Assembly: GCF_003953935.1 (NCBI RefSeq)
Contig: NZ_RXLQ01000013.1
Span: forward strand, 62,001-126,000
Length of the DNA stretch: 64,000 nt
Direction: 5' to 3'
Origin: Massilia atriviolacea
GTDB taxonomy: Bacteria > Pseudomonadota > Gammaproteobacteria > Burkholderiales > Burkholderiaceae_D
Shown: one piece after another, positions 24,486 to 34,427 of the stretch
Layout: the number at the start of each line of letters is the position of its first letter
Position numbering within the stretch: position 1 is the first letter of the stretch
Program-made: the position numbers and the translations under genes
Notes under the pieces: model-generated
The model's input: only the letters and a program-made list of their open reading frames with translations
The model's database searches: none
What the model was told of the DNA's origin: nothing

Positions 24486-25847
24486 CTAGTTGGCTGGCGG
24501 CGGGCTTGGTACTGGAACTGCTGCCGCCACCGCCGACGGCGTCACGCGCCAGACCACATTGCCCACGTCGTCGGCCACCAGCAGGGCGCCTGCCTTGTCG
24601 ACCGCCACCCCGACCGGCCGCCCGTAGGCGTCGCCCGCCTCGTTCACGAAGCCCGTCAGTATCTCGATCGGCTTACCTTTCGGCATGCCCTTTTCGAAGG
24701 GCACAAACACCACGTTGTAGCCGCTCAGCGGTTCGCGGTTCCACGAACCGTGCTGGCCGATGAAGGCCCCGCCCGCGTACTGCGCCGGGAACAGGCTGCC
24801 CTCATAGAACACCAGGCCCAGCGGCGCCACGTGGCTGCCCAGCGCGAAGTCCGGCACGATGGCCTTGGCCACCAGCTCCGGCTTGGGCGGCTTGACCCGC
24901 TCGTCCACATGCTTGCCGTAGTAGCTGTACGGCCAGCCATAAAAACCGCCGTCCTTCACCGAGGTCAGGTAGTCCGGCACCAGGTCGCTGCCCAGCTCGT
25001 CACGTTCGTTGACCACCGTCCACAACGCCCCGCTCTGCGGTTGCCAGCCCATGCCGTTCGGATTGCGCAGGCCCGAGGCGAACAGGCGCGTGGCCTTGCT
25101 GGCCAGGTCGACTTCCAGGATCGCGGCGCGGTTGAGCTCGTTCTCCATGCCGTTCTCGGCCACGTTGCTGTTCGAGCCGACCGTCGCGTACAGCTTGCTG
25201 CCATCCTTGCTGGCGATGATGTTCTTGGTCCAGTGGTGGTTGATCGGCCCGCCAGGCAGGGGGGCCACCGTCTCGGGCGCGGCGGAAATGGCCGTCTCGC
25301 CGCTGCGGTACGGGAACTTGACGATGGCGTCGGCATTCGCGACGTACAGCACGTCGCCGACCAGCGCCATGCCGAACGGCGAATTGAGGCCCTTGAGGAA
25401 TTCGGTGCGCACTTCGGCCGTGCCGTCGCCGTCGGCATCGCGCAGCAGGGTGATGCGGTTGGCGCTGGGCACCCCGGCGCCGGCCTTGGCCATCACCTTT
25501 TTCATCACGAAGCCCTTGATGCCCTTGCCATCCTCCGGCTTGGGCGGAGCGTTGGTTTCGGCCACCAGCACGTCGCCATTCGGCAGCACGTACAGCCAGC
25601 GCGGATGGTCCAGGCCGCTGGCCAGGGCCTTGACGGCCAGGCCGCCGGCGGCGCGCGGGGTGACGCCTGCCGGCCAGCTCCTGGCAGGGGCGATATTGAC
25701 GGTCGGAATAAGCGTCTTGTTCGGCGCGGAAATCACCGGCGCCGCACCGACATCGGCGGTGGCGGGCAGGGTGGACTTTTCGCCGCAGGCCGCAAGGCCC
25801 AGCAGCATGCAGCCTGCGAGCAGGCGAACGGGCGGATGGTCGCGCAT
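24486..25847 (-). CDS. Sorbosone dehydrogenase-like beta-propeller lipoprotein
   Basis: 453 residues with a lipoprotein signal ([16 protein letters not shown], lipobox LAAC), so anchored in the periplasm. The body is a six-bladed propeller of the glucose/sorbosone dehydrogenase family: [79 protein letters not shown] and the C-terminal [22 protein letters not shown]. Homologues bind PQQ and oxidise sugars; the residues needed for PQQ could not be verified from reading alone. Start 25847 has AAGGAG just upstream. Probably monocistronic. Confidence 0.86.
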   Translation of the reverse strand: MRDHPPVRLLAGCMLLGLAACGEKSTLPATADVGAAPVISAPNKTLIPTVNIAPARSWPAGVTPRAAGGLAVKALASGLDHPRWLYVLPNGDVLVAETNAPPKPEDGKGIKGFVMKKVMAKAGAGVPSANRITLLRDADGDGTAEVRTEFLKGLNSPFGMALVGDVLYVANADAIVKFPYRSGETAISAAPETVAPLPGGPINHHWTKNIIASKDGSKLYATVGSNSNVAENGMENELNRAAILEVDLASKATRLFASGLRNPNGMGWQPQSGALWTVVNERDELGSDLVPDYLTSVKDGGFYGWPYSYYGKHVDERVKPPKPELVAKAIVPDFALGSHVAPLGLVFYEGSLFPAQYAGGAFIGQHGSWNREPLSGYNVVFVPFEKGMPKGKPIEILTGFVNEAGDAYGRPVGVAVDKAGALLVADDVGNVVWRVTPSAVAAAVPVPSPPPAN

Positions 25848-25919
25848 GGAAAATCTCCTTGGATTGGTCGGGAAGCGGTCCCGGCGATTCTAGACGAATC
25901 GTCCAATCTTGCTCGCCCG

Positions 25920-27206
25920 TTACGCCACCGCGCCCTCCCGCCGCTCCTGCATCCCGGCTGCGGCCGGCGCGCGGCCGCGCCGCCACACGTACAGCACCAA
26001 GCCGGGCAACTGCAGCAGCACCAGGATGCCGAACGCCGTCTGGTAAGCCATGGCCGGATATTGGTGCAGCACATTCGCATTCCACCAGCCCAGCACCTGG
26101 CCGAAACCGGCCTGCACCAGGAAGGCGCCGATAAAGATCAGCAGATTCAGGCAGGTGGCGGCGCGCCCGGTCAGGCTGGGCGGCATCGAGCGCGCCACGA
26201 TCGCGTACTCGATGCCGGTGATGGTGCCGACCAGGGTAAACATCACGGACAGGGTCTGGAAGCCCGGCTTGAAATTGAGCACGATGCCGACCTGCACCAG
26301 CAGGAACAGGCCGATCCCGACCGCCGCCACGTCCAGCGGCACCACGCCGCGCCGCCCGGCCCACTCGGTCAGCATGCCGACCGCGATCGCCCCGAAAATC
26401 ACGGCGGCCATGCTCAGGTACAGCAGGTAGGCCACGGCGGCGTCGGAAAAATGCGCCACGTCCGACAGCCAGCGCCCCATCCACAAGCCCTGGATGCCGA
26501 AGAACACCATGTGCGGCACCACCATCAGCGAGATGGTCTTGCGAAAGGCCGGATCGCGATACACGTCCAGGATCGATTGCACGGTCGGCGCGGGCGCCTT
26601 GGGCGCGCTGGCGGCCGGACGCGGCGTCACCAGCCAGATCAACAGGCCGATGCAGGCGGCCAGCGCGCCGAGCATGGTGAACAGCCCGCGCCAGTCGGTA
26701 AATTGCAGCGCCAGCCGCACCGGCAAGGTGGCCGAGGCCGCCCCCAGGCCGCCGACAGCGATCAGGTAGCCGTGCACCGAGGGCAGGCGCTCGGGCGCGA
26801 TCCAGCCGGAAATCGACTTGACCGCCGACATGAAGCAGCCGCCCAGCCCGAAGCCGATGACGGCGCGTGCCAGCACCAGTTCGGCGAAGCTGTCGCCATG
26901 CGCGAACATCAGGGCGCCGGCCCCGGCCAGCAACATCAGCACCAGCTGCACCTTGCGCGGTCCGTAGCGGTCGAGTGCGATGCCGACCGGCAGTTGCACC
27001 AGCGCGAAGGAAAAGAAGAAGGCGCTGGTGAGCAGCCCCAGCTGCCCGGAGCTGAGCGAGAGCGACTGCACCAGGTTCGGCGCCAGCACGGCGTTGACGG
27101 TGCGCAGCAGGGACGACAGGTAGTGCCCCAGCGCAAACGGCAGGAACACGGAGAAGAAAACCGCCAGCCCCGACAAGCGCTGGCTGTGCTGTGCGCAGCC
27201 TGTCAT
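25920..27206 (-). CDS. MFS transporter
   Basis: Twelve-helix major facilitator, 428 residues, inner membrane. The signature between helices 2 and 3 is GIALDRYGPRKVQLVLMLLAG, and FGLGGCFMSAVKSISGWIAPERLP matches the helix 4-5 region of anion/organic acid symporters. Substrate unknown. It follows the KamA-like gene with 14 bases between stop and start, so both are one operon; the transporter may carry the substrate or product of that enzyme. Confidence 0.9.
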   Translation of the reverse strand: MTGCAQHSQRLSGLAVFFSVFLPFALGHYLSSLLRTVNAVLAPNLVQSLSLSSGQLGLLTSAFFFSFALVQLPVGIALDRYGPRKVQLVLMLLAGAGALMFAHGDSFAELVLARAVIGFGLGGCFMSAVKSISGWIAPERLPSVHGYLIAVGGLGAASATLPVRLALQFTDWRGLFTMLGALAACIGLLIWLVTPRPAASAPKAPAPTVQSILDVYRDPAFRKTISLMVVPHMVFFGIQGLWMGRWLSDVAHFSDAAVAYLLYLSMAAVIFGAIAVGMLTEWAGRRGVVPLDVAAVGIGLFLLVQVGIVLNFKPGFQTLSVMFTLVGTITGIEYAIVARSMPPSLTGRAATCLNLLIFIGAFLVQAGFGQVLGWWNANVLHQYPAMAYQTAFGILVLLQLPGLVLYVWRRGRAPAAAGMQERREGAVA

Positions 27207-27220
27207 GGTGCCCCCGCGCG

Positions 27221-28621
27221 TCAGGCGGCGTCGGTCTGCTGGCTGCAGCCGCCGGCCTCGACGCGCTGGGCGGCCTTGATCGGGATCACCTTGCCGAGCG
27301 GCGCATGGACAGCGCCATCGTCCTCGCCCTCGAAGAAGAACCTGGTCTTGCCGAACGCGGGCACCAGGTGGTCCATCCAGGTCGCCTTGTCGTCGTACTT
27401 GGCGAAGAAGGGCTTGCGCACCCAGTCCGGATTGCGCGCCTGCAAAAATTGCAGGGCGAACAGTTTCTCGCCATTGATGTTGACCACCCCATCGATCACG
27501 ACCTTGCCCGGAAACGCGCTCATCGACGGCCCGCGCACCGTGCGCGACAGGCCCGACACCATCTGGTAGGCCGCCTGGAAAATTTCGTGGGCGCGCGCCA
27601 GCGGCAGCGAGAAATACTCGCTGGGGCCGGTGTCGCGCTCGACGAACATATAGTAGGGAATCGCCCCCAGGCGCACGCCGGTGGTCCACAGCTCGGCCCA
27701 GCTGGCCGGGTCTTCGTTGATATGGCGGATCAGCGGGCCTTGCATGCGCAGGGTGGCGCCGGTCGAGACGATGCGCTTGACCGCCTTTTGCGCCATCTCG
27801 TTGCGCAACTCCACCGCGTGGCTGTAGTGGCCCATGATGGCCAGGTTCTTGCCGGCGGCGACCACTTTTTCGAACAGGCGCATCAGGTCGTCGGCATCGC
27901 GGTCGGTGACGAAACGCTGCGGCCAGTAGGCCACCGCCTTGGTGCCGATGCGGATGTTCTGGATGTGCGCCAGCTCGGGCACCAGCAGCGATTCGAGGAA
28001 CACCGCCAGCGAACGGGTATTCATGATCATCGGGTCGCCCCCGGTGATGAGCACGTCGGTCACGTCCGGATGGGTCGCCAGGTAGGCCACCAGCTCGGTG
28101 GTTTCGCGCGCATCGAACTTCATGTCGTCCATGCCGACGAACTGCGGCCAGCGGAAGCAGAAGGTGCAGTAAGCGTGGCAGGTCTGGCCGGCGCTGGGGA
28201 AGAACAGCACCGTTTCCTTGTACTTGTGCTGCAAGCCGCGCAAGGGCGCATCGTTTACGCGCGGCACGTTGTGGGTCATCTGGCCGGCCGGATGCGGATT
28301 CATGCGCATGCGGATCGTGTGCACCAGCTGGTTGATGGCCGCCTCATCCTTCTTGAACAGCACCAGCTCGCGCAACTGCGCATATTCCTGCGGCTGCAGC
28401 ATGTCGCGGTGCGGAAACACCAGGCGATAGATGGGATCGTCCGGAATATTGCTCCAGTCGATCAGCTGGTCCATCACGTAGTCGTTGGTGCGAAACGGCA
28501 GCACGCGCGAGACCACCTCCACCGCTTCCTGCAGTTCGGGCGACATGAATTGCCACTGGCGCGCATTGGCAATCGACTGGCGGGTGTAAGGCTTGAATTT
28601 GGGTGGCGAAAGATCGGTCAC
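27221..28621 (-). CDS. KamA family radical SAM protein (lysine 2,3-aminomutase-like)
   Basis: 466 residues. The radical SAM cluster motif CHAYCTFC (CxxxCxxC) lies near residue 150, followed by the SAM-binding GGDP in VLITGGDPMIMNTRSL. The C-terminal SAFPGKVVIDG holds a Lys where aminomutases bind PLP (PGGGGK in lysine 2,3-aminomutase), so the PLP site is probable but not canonical. Lysine/glutamate/arginine 2,3-aminomutases or the EF-P modifying EpmB are the known members; it is longer than EpmB (about 340). GTG start at 28621 with AGGAG upstream. The operon partner is the MFS transporter at 25920. Confidence 0.85.
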   Translation of the reverse strand: MTDLSPPKFKPYTRQSIANARQWQFMSPELQEAVEVVSRVLPFRTNDYVMDQLIDWSNIPDDPIYRLVFPHRDMLQPQEYAQLRELVLFKKDEAAINQLVHTIRMRMNPHPAGQMTHNVPRVNDAPLRGLQHKYKETVLFFPSAGQTCHAYCTFCFRWPQFVGMDDMKFDARETTELVAYLATHPDVTDVLITGGDPMIMNTRSLAVFLESLLVPELAHIQNIRIGTKAVAYWPQRFVTDRDADDLMRLFEKVVAAGKNLAIMGHYSHAVELRNEMAQKAVKRIVSTGATLRMQGPLIRHINEDPASWAELWTTGVRLGAIPYYMFVERDTGPSEYFSLPLARAHEIFQAAYQMVSGLSRTVRGPSMSAFPGKVVIDGVVNINGEKLFALQFLQARNPDWVRKPFFAKYDDKATWMDHLVPAFGKTRFFFEGEDDGAVHAPLGKVIPIKAAQRVEAGGCSQQTDAA

Positions 28622-28863
28622 GACAGGCTCCTGAACAGGGTGGAAAGGCAGAAATCCATCATAGGCTTGCCCTGCGGAACCAAATTGCCTTACATCAACA
28701 TCATGGACGCGCCTTGTTCTTGTGCCCGCGCAAGCGGCCTGAAGTGTGGCGTGCGCGCATCCTTCGCCTCGGCCTTGACATGGCGCAATCGGCGCGCGAC
28801 ACGGGGGCGTAGATTACGCAATGCACCCAAGCAACACCCCTCCATTCCCCGAAAGGATTTGCC

Positions 28864-29319
28864 ATGAAATTGCTGCTGAGCGCCACCGCCCTGTGCTGTA
28901 CCTTCGCCGCCGGCGCCGCCTGCGCCACCGAGCCGACCGAAAAGGATGCGATCGCCATGGTCGAACGCGGCGTCGCCCTGATCAAGTCCAAGGGCAAGGA
29001 TGAAATGGTCAAGCGCATCAACGCCAAGGACAAGGATTTCGTCCAGGGCGAGCTGTACATCGACATGCGCGACCTGCAGACCGGCATCGTGCTGGCACAT
29101 CCGATCAATCCCTCGATCGTGGGCAAGGACCTGACCGACGTGCCCGATGCCAGCGGAAAAAAATATCGCCGCGACATCATCAACCTGGGCCAGTCCAAGG
29201 GCAAGGGCTGGGTCGACTACCAGTACAAGAACCCCACCAACGGCAAGATCGAGCCGAAAACCACCTACATCCAGCGGGTGGACGACGTGATCCTGGAAGC
29301 GGGCATCTACAAAAACTAA
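28864..29319 (+). CDS. Secreted single Cache domain protein
   Basis: 151 residues. A signal peptide (MKLLLSATALCCTFAAGAACA) precedes a small Cache-type sensor domain: AIAMVERGVALIKSKGKDEM, LYIDMRDLQTGIVLAHPINP, VGKDLTDVPDASGKKY and KGWVDYQYKNPTNGKIEPK, the last being the sCache beta-hairpin with its ligand-side WVDY. Periplasmic and with no transmembrane helix. The chemoreceptor gene begins 58 bases downstream, so the pair may act together in ligand sensing. RBS AAAGGATTTGCC. Confidence 0.85.
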   Translation: MKLLLSATALCCTFAAGAACATEPTEKDAIAMVERGVALIKSKGKDEMVKRINAKDKDFVQGELYIDMRDLQTGIVLAHPINPSIVGKDLTDVPDASGKKYRRDIINLGQSKGKGWVDYQYKNPTNGKIEPKTTYIQRVDDVILEAGIYKN

Positions 29320-29377
29320 ACAACTGCAAAGCGGGCGGCGCCGGCCGCCCTGCCGAACGTTCTGTCGGGAGTAAAGC

Positions 29378-31096
29378 ATGCTGAACAAACTGCGTATTGG
29401 GCCCAAACTGCTGCTGGCCCCGGGGCTGGTACTGATCTTGCTGATGCTGGTGGCCGCGGGCGCCTGGTACGGCATGGTGCGCCAGAATGCTTCGCTGGAA
29501 AAAATGGTGCAGGTGCACGCCACGCGCCAGAAAGCCGCGGCCGACGTCGCCGGCGACGCCAAGCATGCGCACGCCAACATCTATCAATTGCTGGCCTGGA
29601 TCAACGGCAGCTTCGCCCAGTCGCGCGTCGATGCGCTGGCGAACGACATCGGCAAGAAGCACGGCGCCATCGCCGGCCAGCTGGGCGCGCTGGCGCGCAT
29701 GTCGGACCCGTCCGCGAAAAAGCTGATCGACGCGTCCGCCACGGCGCTCGGCGCTTACCGCAAGAGCGTCGTGGAAACCATCGAAATGGCGCAGATGGAC
29801 CAGTCGATCGCCACCAACTCGATGCAAAAGGCGGAAAAGGAATTCGTCGCCCTGAGCGCCAGCCTGGGCCAGCTGGCGACCATGGAAAAAACCCTGGCCG
29901 AGCGCGCCTACGCCGACGCCCGCGAAGAATTCCGCGCGCTGGTGGGCGCCATGGCGGTGCTGGTGCTGCTCTCGATCGGCCTGTCGCTGCTGGCCACGAT
30001 GCTGGTGCGGCGCGGCATGCTGGCCGACATCCGCGCCATTGCCGGGGTGGTGGGCGAACTGTCCAACGGGCGCCTGACGGTGGGAGCGCCGAATCGCGGC
30101 CGTGACGAAATCGCCGACACCTCGCGCGCACTGGACCAGACCATCGGGACCCTGAACCAGACCCTGCGTTCCGTCCTCAGTTCGGTGCAGTCGATCGACA
30201 CCGCCTCGCACGAAATCGCCACCGGCAATATGGACTTGTCGAACCGCACCGAAATGCAGGCCGGCTCCCTGCAACAGACCGCCAGCGCGATGGAAACCCT
30301 GACCCTGGCGGTGAAGGAAAACGCCAGCAACGCCCGGCGCGCCAACGACCTGGCCGCCAGTGCCGCCACCCTGGCCGCCAACGGTGGCAAGGCGGTCGAC
30401 CGCGCGGTGACGACCATGGCCCAGATCAAGGCCAGTTCGGCCAAGATTGTCGACATCATCGGCGTCATCGACGGCATTTCCTTCCAGACCAATATTTTGG
30501 CGCTGAACGCGGCGGTGGAAGCGGCGCGGGCCGGCGAACAAGGGCGCGGTTTCGCCGTCGTGGCGGCCGAAGTGCGCACCCTGGCGCAGCGTTCGGCGGC
30601 GGCGGCCAAGGAAATCAAGGGCCTGATCGCCGATTCGGTCGCCATCATCGACGGCGGCAGCGCCTCGGTCAACCAGGCCGGCAGCAGCATGGGCGACATC
30701 GTGGCCTCGGTGAAACAGGTCAACGACATCATCGAGCGCATCAGCCTGGCCAGTTCCGAGCAGGCCGACGGCATCGCCGAAGTCAATATGGCGGTCGGCC
30801 AGATGGACGCCATGACCCAGCAGAACGCCGCGCTGGTCGAAGAAGCGGCGGCGGCGGCCGAGAGCCTGCACGAGCAGACGGTCAAGCTGTCGAAAGCGGT
30901 ATCGATTTTCCAGATCGATACCACTGCGGCGGAACAGGCGGCGCCGCCGGGCGCCCAGGCCGGACTGCCCGGCGGCCCGGGCGCCGCTGAGCGCGAACCG
31001 GCCGAGCGGCGCGCGGGGTCGAGCCGGATGCGGGCGGTGGGCGCGCGCGGACTGTCGCCGGCGGCGCGCGAAGCGGCCGGACGGCGCGTGGTGTAG
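29378..31096 (+). CDS. Methyl-accepting chemotaxis protein
   Basis: 572 residues. Transmembrane helix 1 ([21 protein letters not shown]), a four-helix-bundle periplasmic ligand domain (about 35-180), transmembrane helix 2 ([22 protein letters not shown]), HAMP domain and a cytoplasmic signalling domain with the hairpin [20 protein letters not shown] then [20 protein letters not shown]. Methylation helices flank it, and the C-terminus is low-complexity and lacks a CheR-tethering pentapeptide. Reports to CheA/CheW at the cell pole. It lies directly after the secreted Cache protein and may read its ligand state. Confidence 0.93.
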   Translation: MLNKLRIGPKLLLAPGLVLILLMLVAAGAWYGMVRQNASLEKMVQVHATRQKAAADVAGDAKHAHANIYQLLAWINGSFAQSRVDALANDIGKKHGAIAGQLGALARMSDPSAKKLIDASATALGAYRKSVVETIEMAQMDQSIATNSMQKAEKEFVALSASLGQLATMEKTLAERAYADAREEFRALVGAMAVLVLLSIGLSLLATMLVRRGMLADIRAIAGVVGELSNGRLTVGAPNRGRDEIADTSRALDQTIGTLNQTLRSVLSSVQSIDTASHEIATGNMDLSNRTEMQAGSLQQTASAMETLTLAVKENASNARRANDLAASAATLAANGGKAVDRAVTTMAQIKASSAKIVDIIGVIDGISFQTNILALNAAVEAARAGEQGRGFAVVAAEVRTLAQRSAAAAKEIKGLIADSVAIIDGGSASVNQAGSSMGDIVASVKQVNDIIERISLASSEQADGIAEVNMAVGQMDAMTQQNAALVEEAAAAAESLHEQTVKLSKAVSIFQIDTTAAEQAAPPGAQAGLPGGPGAAEREPAERRAGSSRMRAVGARGLSPAAREAAGRRVV

Positions 31097-31219
31097 GCGG
31101 CGGCCCTGGAGCCTACGCAGTGGATCGACGTCGCTGCCGGCGCGCCTGACAAGCGAGCGCCGCGTTGTTGGTCCTTGCATGGCCAGCCATGCGGCCTCCT
31201 CGCGCCTTGCCCCCGCTTG

Positions 31220-31840
31220 TCATGCATCACCATCGGCTTCCCGATCTACCGAGACAGGCTCTTGGCGGAAGGGCCGGCTCAGGAAGCGCGAGCCGGCCAG
31301 GCCGAAGCGCCAGGGCAGGTCCATGGCCTTGGAAATGCCGATGCGCGGCCCGGCCACCAGCACGGCCGGCTCGGCGGGGGCGAGGAGGACGAACGGCGGC
31401 GCATCGAGCGCCAGCGCGTTGTGCAAGCGCGTGATCCCCAGCGCCTGGCTCAGTTTGCCCGGTCCAGAGCACAGCAGGCGCGCATCGTCCACCCCGCGCC
31501 GCGTGCGCATCAGGTCGATGCCTGCGCGCGGTTCGATGGCGCGGATCAGCACCCCGGCGCCATGGCCCTCCTCGCGGCAGACGAAGTTCAGGCACCAGTG
31601 GATGCCGTAGGAGCGATAGACATAGGCATGGCCGGGCGGGCCGAACATGGCCAGGTTGCGTTCGCTGGGGCCGGAAAAACTGTGCGAGGCCGGATCGTCG
31701 CGGTCGTAGGCCTCGGTCTCGACGATGCGCCCGCCCACGCCATCGACCAGCAGCTCGACCCCGATCAGCTGGCGCGCCACCTCCTGCGACGGCGCGCCGA
31801 AATCGACGCCCGCCAAGTGTGTCTTGATCCCCATTTTCAT
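31220..31840 (-). CDS. DNA-3-methyladenine glycosylase (AAG/MPG family)
   Basis: 206 residues, normal for bacterial AAG. It excises alkylated purines and hypoxanthine from DNA. Landmarks are [25 protein letters not shown] (active-site Glu in ETEAY), [39 protein letters not shown] (quoted here in part: [22 protein letters not shown]) and [18 protein letters not shown] 31840 was chosen; TTG 31849 would add three residues. It is one of three alkylation/deamination repair genes in the window. Confidence 0.94.
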   Translation of the reverse strand: MKMGIKTHLAGVDFGAPSQEVARQLIGVELLVDGVGGRIVETEAYDRDDPASHSFSGPSERNLAMFGPPGHAYVYRSYGIHWCLNFVCREEGHGAGVLIRAIEPRAGIDLMRTRRGVDDARLLCSGPGKLSQALGITRLHNALALDAPPFVLLAPAEPAVLVAGPRIGISKAMDLPWRFGLAGSRFLSRPFRQEPVSVDREADGDA

Positions 31841-31869
31841 GAAAAGCAATTCTACCTAAACTCCCGCCG

Positions 31870-32031
31870 CTGCCAGGTCTGGCAATCGGACACGGGCTCT
31901 ACCGCAGTAATGCCGAGACCGTGTCCACCCCGGTGCCAGGTCTGACAATCGGACACGGACTCTACCGCAGTAATGCCGAGGCCGTGTCCACTTGTCAGAC
32001 CTGGCACCGGCGGGACACCGGCGGGACACCG
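31870..32031. repeat. REP-like repeat cluster with dyad symmetry
   Basis: The 345-base gap 31841-32194 holds two 58-bp direct repeats, 31871-31928 and 31934-31991 (period 63 bp, a few mismatches). Each contains GGACACGG facing CCGTGTCC, so each can fold into a hairpin. GTGCCAGGTCTGACAA at 31933-31948 returns inverted as TTGTCAGACCTGGCAC at 31992-32007. Three short GGGACACCGGC units follow to about 32031. This is typical of REP/BIME-type extragenic repeats. Bases 32032-32194 show nothing beyond the HDOD promoter region. Confidence 0.8.
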
Positions 32032-32194
32032 GCGGTTGGCGTTAAGGCAAGCTTGCCGTTGTCGGACATCCAGTGTGACGGCGGGCCAACAGTGGATAAA
32101 GATTCCTTGAGAGAAGATGAGCCGCTGGCACCCAGACTGGTTTATAGTGACGCATTGCAAGAGATTCCGCACGGAAATTAATCTTCGATATCAT

Positions 32195-33061
32195 ATGAGC
32201 AATCCCGCCCTCGCCACCCCTGCCGACGACCCGGTCGATGCCCTGATCAAGTCGATCCGCATTCCGCCGCGTCCGAGCCTGCTGGCCGACCTGCAGCGCG
32301 AACTGATGTCGGAAGATCCCTCGCCGGCCACCATCGGACGCATCATCGCCAGCGATGTCGGCATGTCCGGGGCGCTGCTCAAACTCGCCAATTCCTCCTT
32401 CTACGGCGGCAAGCGCAAGGCCAAGTCGATCGAGCAGGCGATTCTGTTCCTGGGCATCAACCAGGTCGCGGCCCTGATGACGGGCCTGCTGGCGCGCCGC
32501 AGCATCGGCACCGACCATGCCTCGCTGGCCAGTTTCTGGGACCTGTCGACCCGGCGCGCCCAGGCCATGGTGTACCTGTCGCGCCGCCTGCGCATCGGCG
32601 AAGCCGACGTGGCCCACACCTTCGGCCTGTTCTGCGACACCGGCGTGCCGCTCCTGATGCAGCGCTTCCCCGCCTACGCCTCCACCTTCGCCGAAGCGGC
32701 CAACGACCCGGTGCGCCCCTTCACGGCGCTCGAAGATGAACGCCACAGCACCAACCACGCGGCCATCGGCTGCCTGCTGGCGCGCAACTGGGGCCTGTCG
32801 AGCGAGGTGGCCTGGGCCATCCTGCACCACCAGGACTACACCGTCCTCGAAGACGACGCCACCGACGACGGCGTGCGCGCCCTGGTGGCGCTGTCGCTGC
32901 TGGCCGAAAGCGCCATCCAGCAGTACCAGGGCCACGGCGGCTCGCTCGAATGGGCCAAGGGCGGCGCCCGCGCCAGCGCCTACCTCGGCCTGTCCGACGA
33001 CGACATCACCGACCTGCTTGACGAACTGCACGATTCCTTCCACGGCGAACACGAAAACTAG
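32195..33061 (+). CDS. HDOD domain signalling protein
   Basis: 288 residues of almost pure HDOD domain, an HD-like fold without full metal site, found in bacterial signal output proteins. Typical stretches are SIRIPPRPSLLADLQREL, IIASDVGMSGALLKLANSSFYGG, SIEQAILFLGINQVAALMTG and AAIGCLLARNWGLSSEVAWAILHHQDY. No additional GGDEF, EAL or receiver domain. Cytoplasmic; function unknown beyond signalling in motility or stress. Start ATG 32195 lies before MSNPALAT. Confidence 0.88.
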   Translation: MSNPALATPADDPVDALIKSIRIPPRPSLLADLQRELMSEDPSPATIGRIIASDVGMSGALLKLANSSFYGGKRKAKSIEQAILFLGINQVAALMTGLLARRSIGTDHASLASFWDLSTRRAQAMVYLSRRLRIGEADVAHTFGLFCDTGVPLLMQRFPAYASTFAEAANDPVRPFTALEDERHSTNHAAIGCLLARNWGLSSEVAWAILHHQDYTVLEDDATDDGVRALVALSLLAESAIQQYQGHGGSLEWAKGGARASAYLGLSDDDITDLLDELHDSFHGEHEN

Positions 33062-33118
33062 ACTTTCGCCGTCGCGGCGACGATACTGAAAGTAAACGTC
33101 ATACTTCAGGAGGCGACG

Positions 33119-34306
33119 ATGCGATCCCTTGCCAGCTTGTTCATCCTTGGCCTGTCCCTGCTGTGCAGCGGCTGCGCCGGCGTGCGCGTGCCGGCCCCCT
33201 TCCCGCTGCCGGCGGTGTTCAGCGACGCCAGCTTCGCCCCGCCGCCTTCACCGGTCGGCCCGGACCAGCTGTTCGTGCTCAGTCCGGCCATGCGGGCCTA
33301 CATCGAGAGCCCGGAATTCGCCGGCGCCATGCGCAGGCTGGGACCGGAGCGCGGCCTGGTCGAGGCGCTCTACACCAAGGGCGAGCTGAAACTCCAATAC
33401 GACGCCAGCGTCACCCGCAACGCCGCCGAAACCTTCGACGCGCGCATGGGCAACTGCCTCTCGCTGGTGGTCATGACCGCCGCTTTCGCCAAGCACCTGG
33501 GACTGGAAGTGCAGTACCAGGACGTGATGATCGACGATGTCTGGACCCGCAACAACGGCCTGTATTTCGCCAGCACCCACGTCAACCTCTCGATGGGCAA
33601 GCGGCGCACGGCGCAGGCGCGCATATTGGGCGGCGACGAGCGCATGCTGAACATCGACTTCCTGCCGCCCGAGGACAGCGCGCGCTACAACACGCACGTC
33701 ATCGAAGAACGCATGATCGAAGCGATGTTCATGAATAACCGCGCGGCCGAAGCGCTGGCCGACAAGCGCCTCGACGACGCCTACTGGTGGGCGCGCGCGG
33801 CGGTGGCGCACCTGCCGACCTACGCCACGCCCTACAACACCCTGGGCGTGATCTACCAGCGCCACGGCGACCAGCTGCTGGCCGAACGCGCGTTCAAGGC
33901 CAGCCTGACCCTGGAACCCGAAAGCACGATCGCCATGCACAACCTGGTGCCGGTGCTGTCCAAACTGGGCAAGGCCGAGGAATCGAAGGCGCTGGCGGCG
34001 CGCCTGGCCGCGCTGGAACCCACCCCGCCCTACCACTACTTCCACCAGGCGATCAAGGCGCTGGAAGAACTGCGCTATGCCGACGCGCGCGAACTGCTGC
34101 ACAAGGAAGTGCGGCGCGCGCCCTTCAACCACGAGTTCCACTTCTGGCTGGCGATCGCGCACTGGCGCCTGGGCGAAGCCGGCGCGGCGCGCGACCAGCT
34201 GGCGCTGGCGCTCGACAACAGCACCACGCACGCGGCCAGCGAGCGCTATTCGGCCAAGCTGGCGTTTTTGCGCGCCCAGACGGGCAAGCGCCAGCGCGCT
34301 TATTGA
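33119..34306 (+). CDS. TPR lipoprotein with transglutaminase-like domain
   Basis: 395 residues. A lipoprotein signal (SLASLFILGLSLLCSGC, lipobox CSGC) anchors it in the envelope. Residues about 90-180 look like a bacterial transglutaminase-like fold: ETFDARMGNCLSLVVMTAAFAKHLG holds the catalytic-type Cys (GNCLSL), and FASTHVNLSMG could supply His. The C-terminal half has TPR repeats (ALADKRLDDAYWWARAAVAH, YNTLGVIYQRHGDQLLAERAF, LVPVLSKLGKAEESKALAAR, FWLAIAHWRLGEAGAARDQL). Such proteins may process or scaffold periplasmic peptides. RBS AGGAGG at 33108 is strong. The stop lies inside a 12-bp tandem repeat. Confidence 0.82.
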   Translation: MRSLASLFILGLSLLCSGCAGVRVPAPFPLPAVFSDASFAPPPSPVGPDQLFVLSPAMRAYIESPEFAGAMRRLGPERGLVEALYTKGELKLQYDASVTRNAAETFDARMGNCLSLVVMTAAFAKHLGLEVQYQDVMIDDVWTRNNGLYFASTHVNLSMGKRRTAQARILGGDERMLNIDFLPPEDSARYNTHVIEERMIEAMFMNNRAAEALADKRLDDAYWWARAAVAHLPTYATPYNTLGVIYQRHGDQLLAERAFKASLTLEPESTIAMHNLVPVLSKLGKAEESKALAARLAALEPTPPYHYFHQAIKALEELRYADARELLHKEVRRAPFNHEFHFWLAIAHWRLGEAGAARDQLALALDNSTTHAASERYSAKLAFLRAQTGKRQRAY

Positions 34307-34335
34307 GGCGCTTATTGAGGCGCGAAGTGAGGCGC
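34300..34335. repeat. 12-bp tandem repeat over the TPR gene stop
   Basis: TTATTGAGGCGC occurs at 34300-34311 and 34312-34323, with a third diverged unit to 34335. The stop codon TGA of the TPR gene is in the first unit and is repeated in frame in the second, so copy number changes would not affect the protein. Confidence 0.75.
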
Positions 34336-34427
34336 GATACCGTGGCCGGCCCTACGTAGAAGTCGCAACTGGCGCGCCCCATGAGGGCCGCCTATACTTT
34401 GAGCTCGTCCATTCTTAACGAGCTTCC

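Noticed and set aside
31870-32031. CRISPR array
   Set aside because: Only two long repeats with 5-base spacing and internal dyads, no unique spacers and no cas genes.
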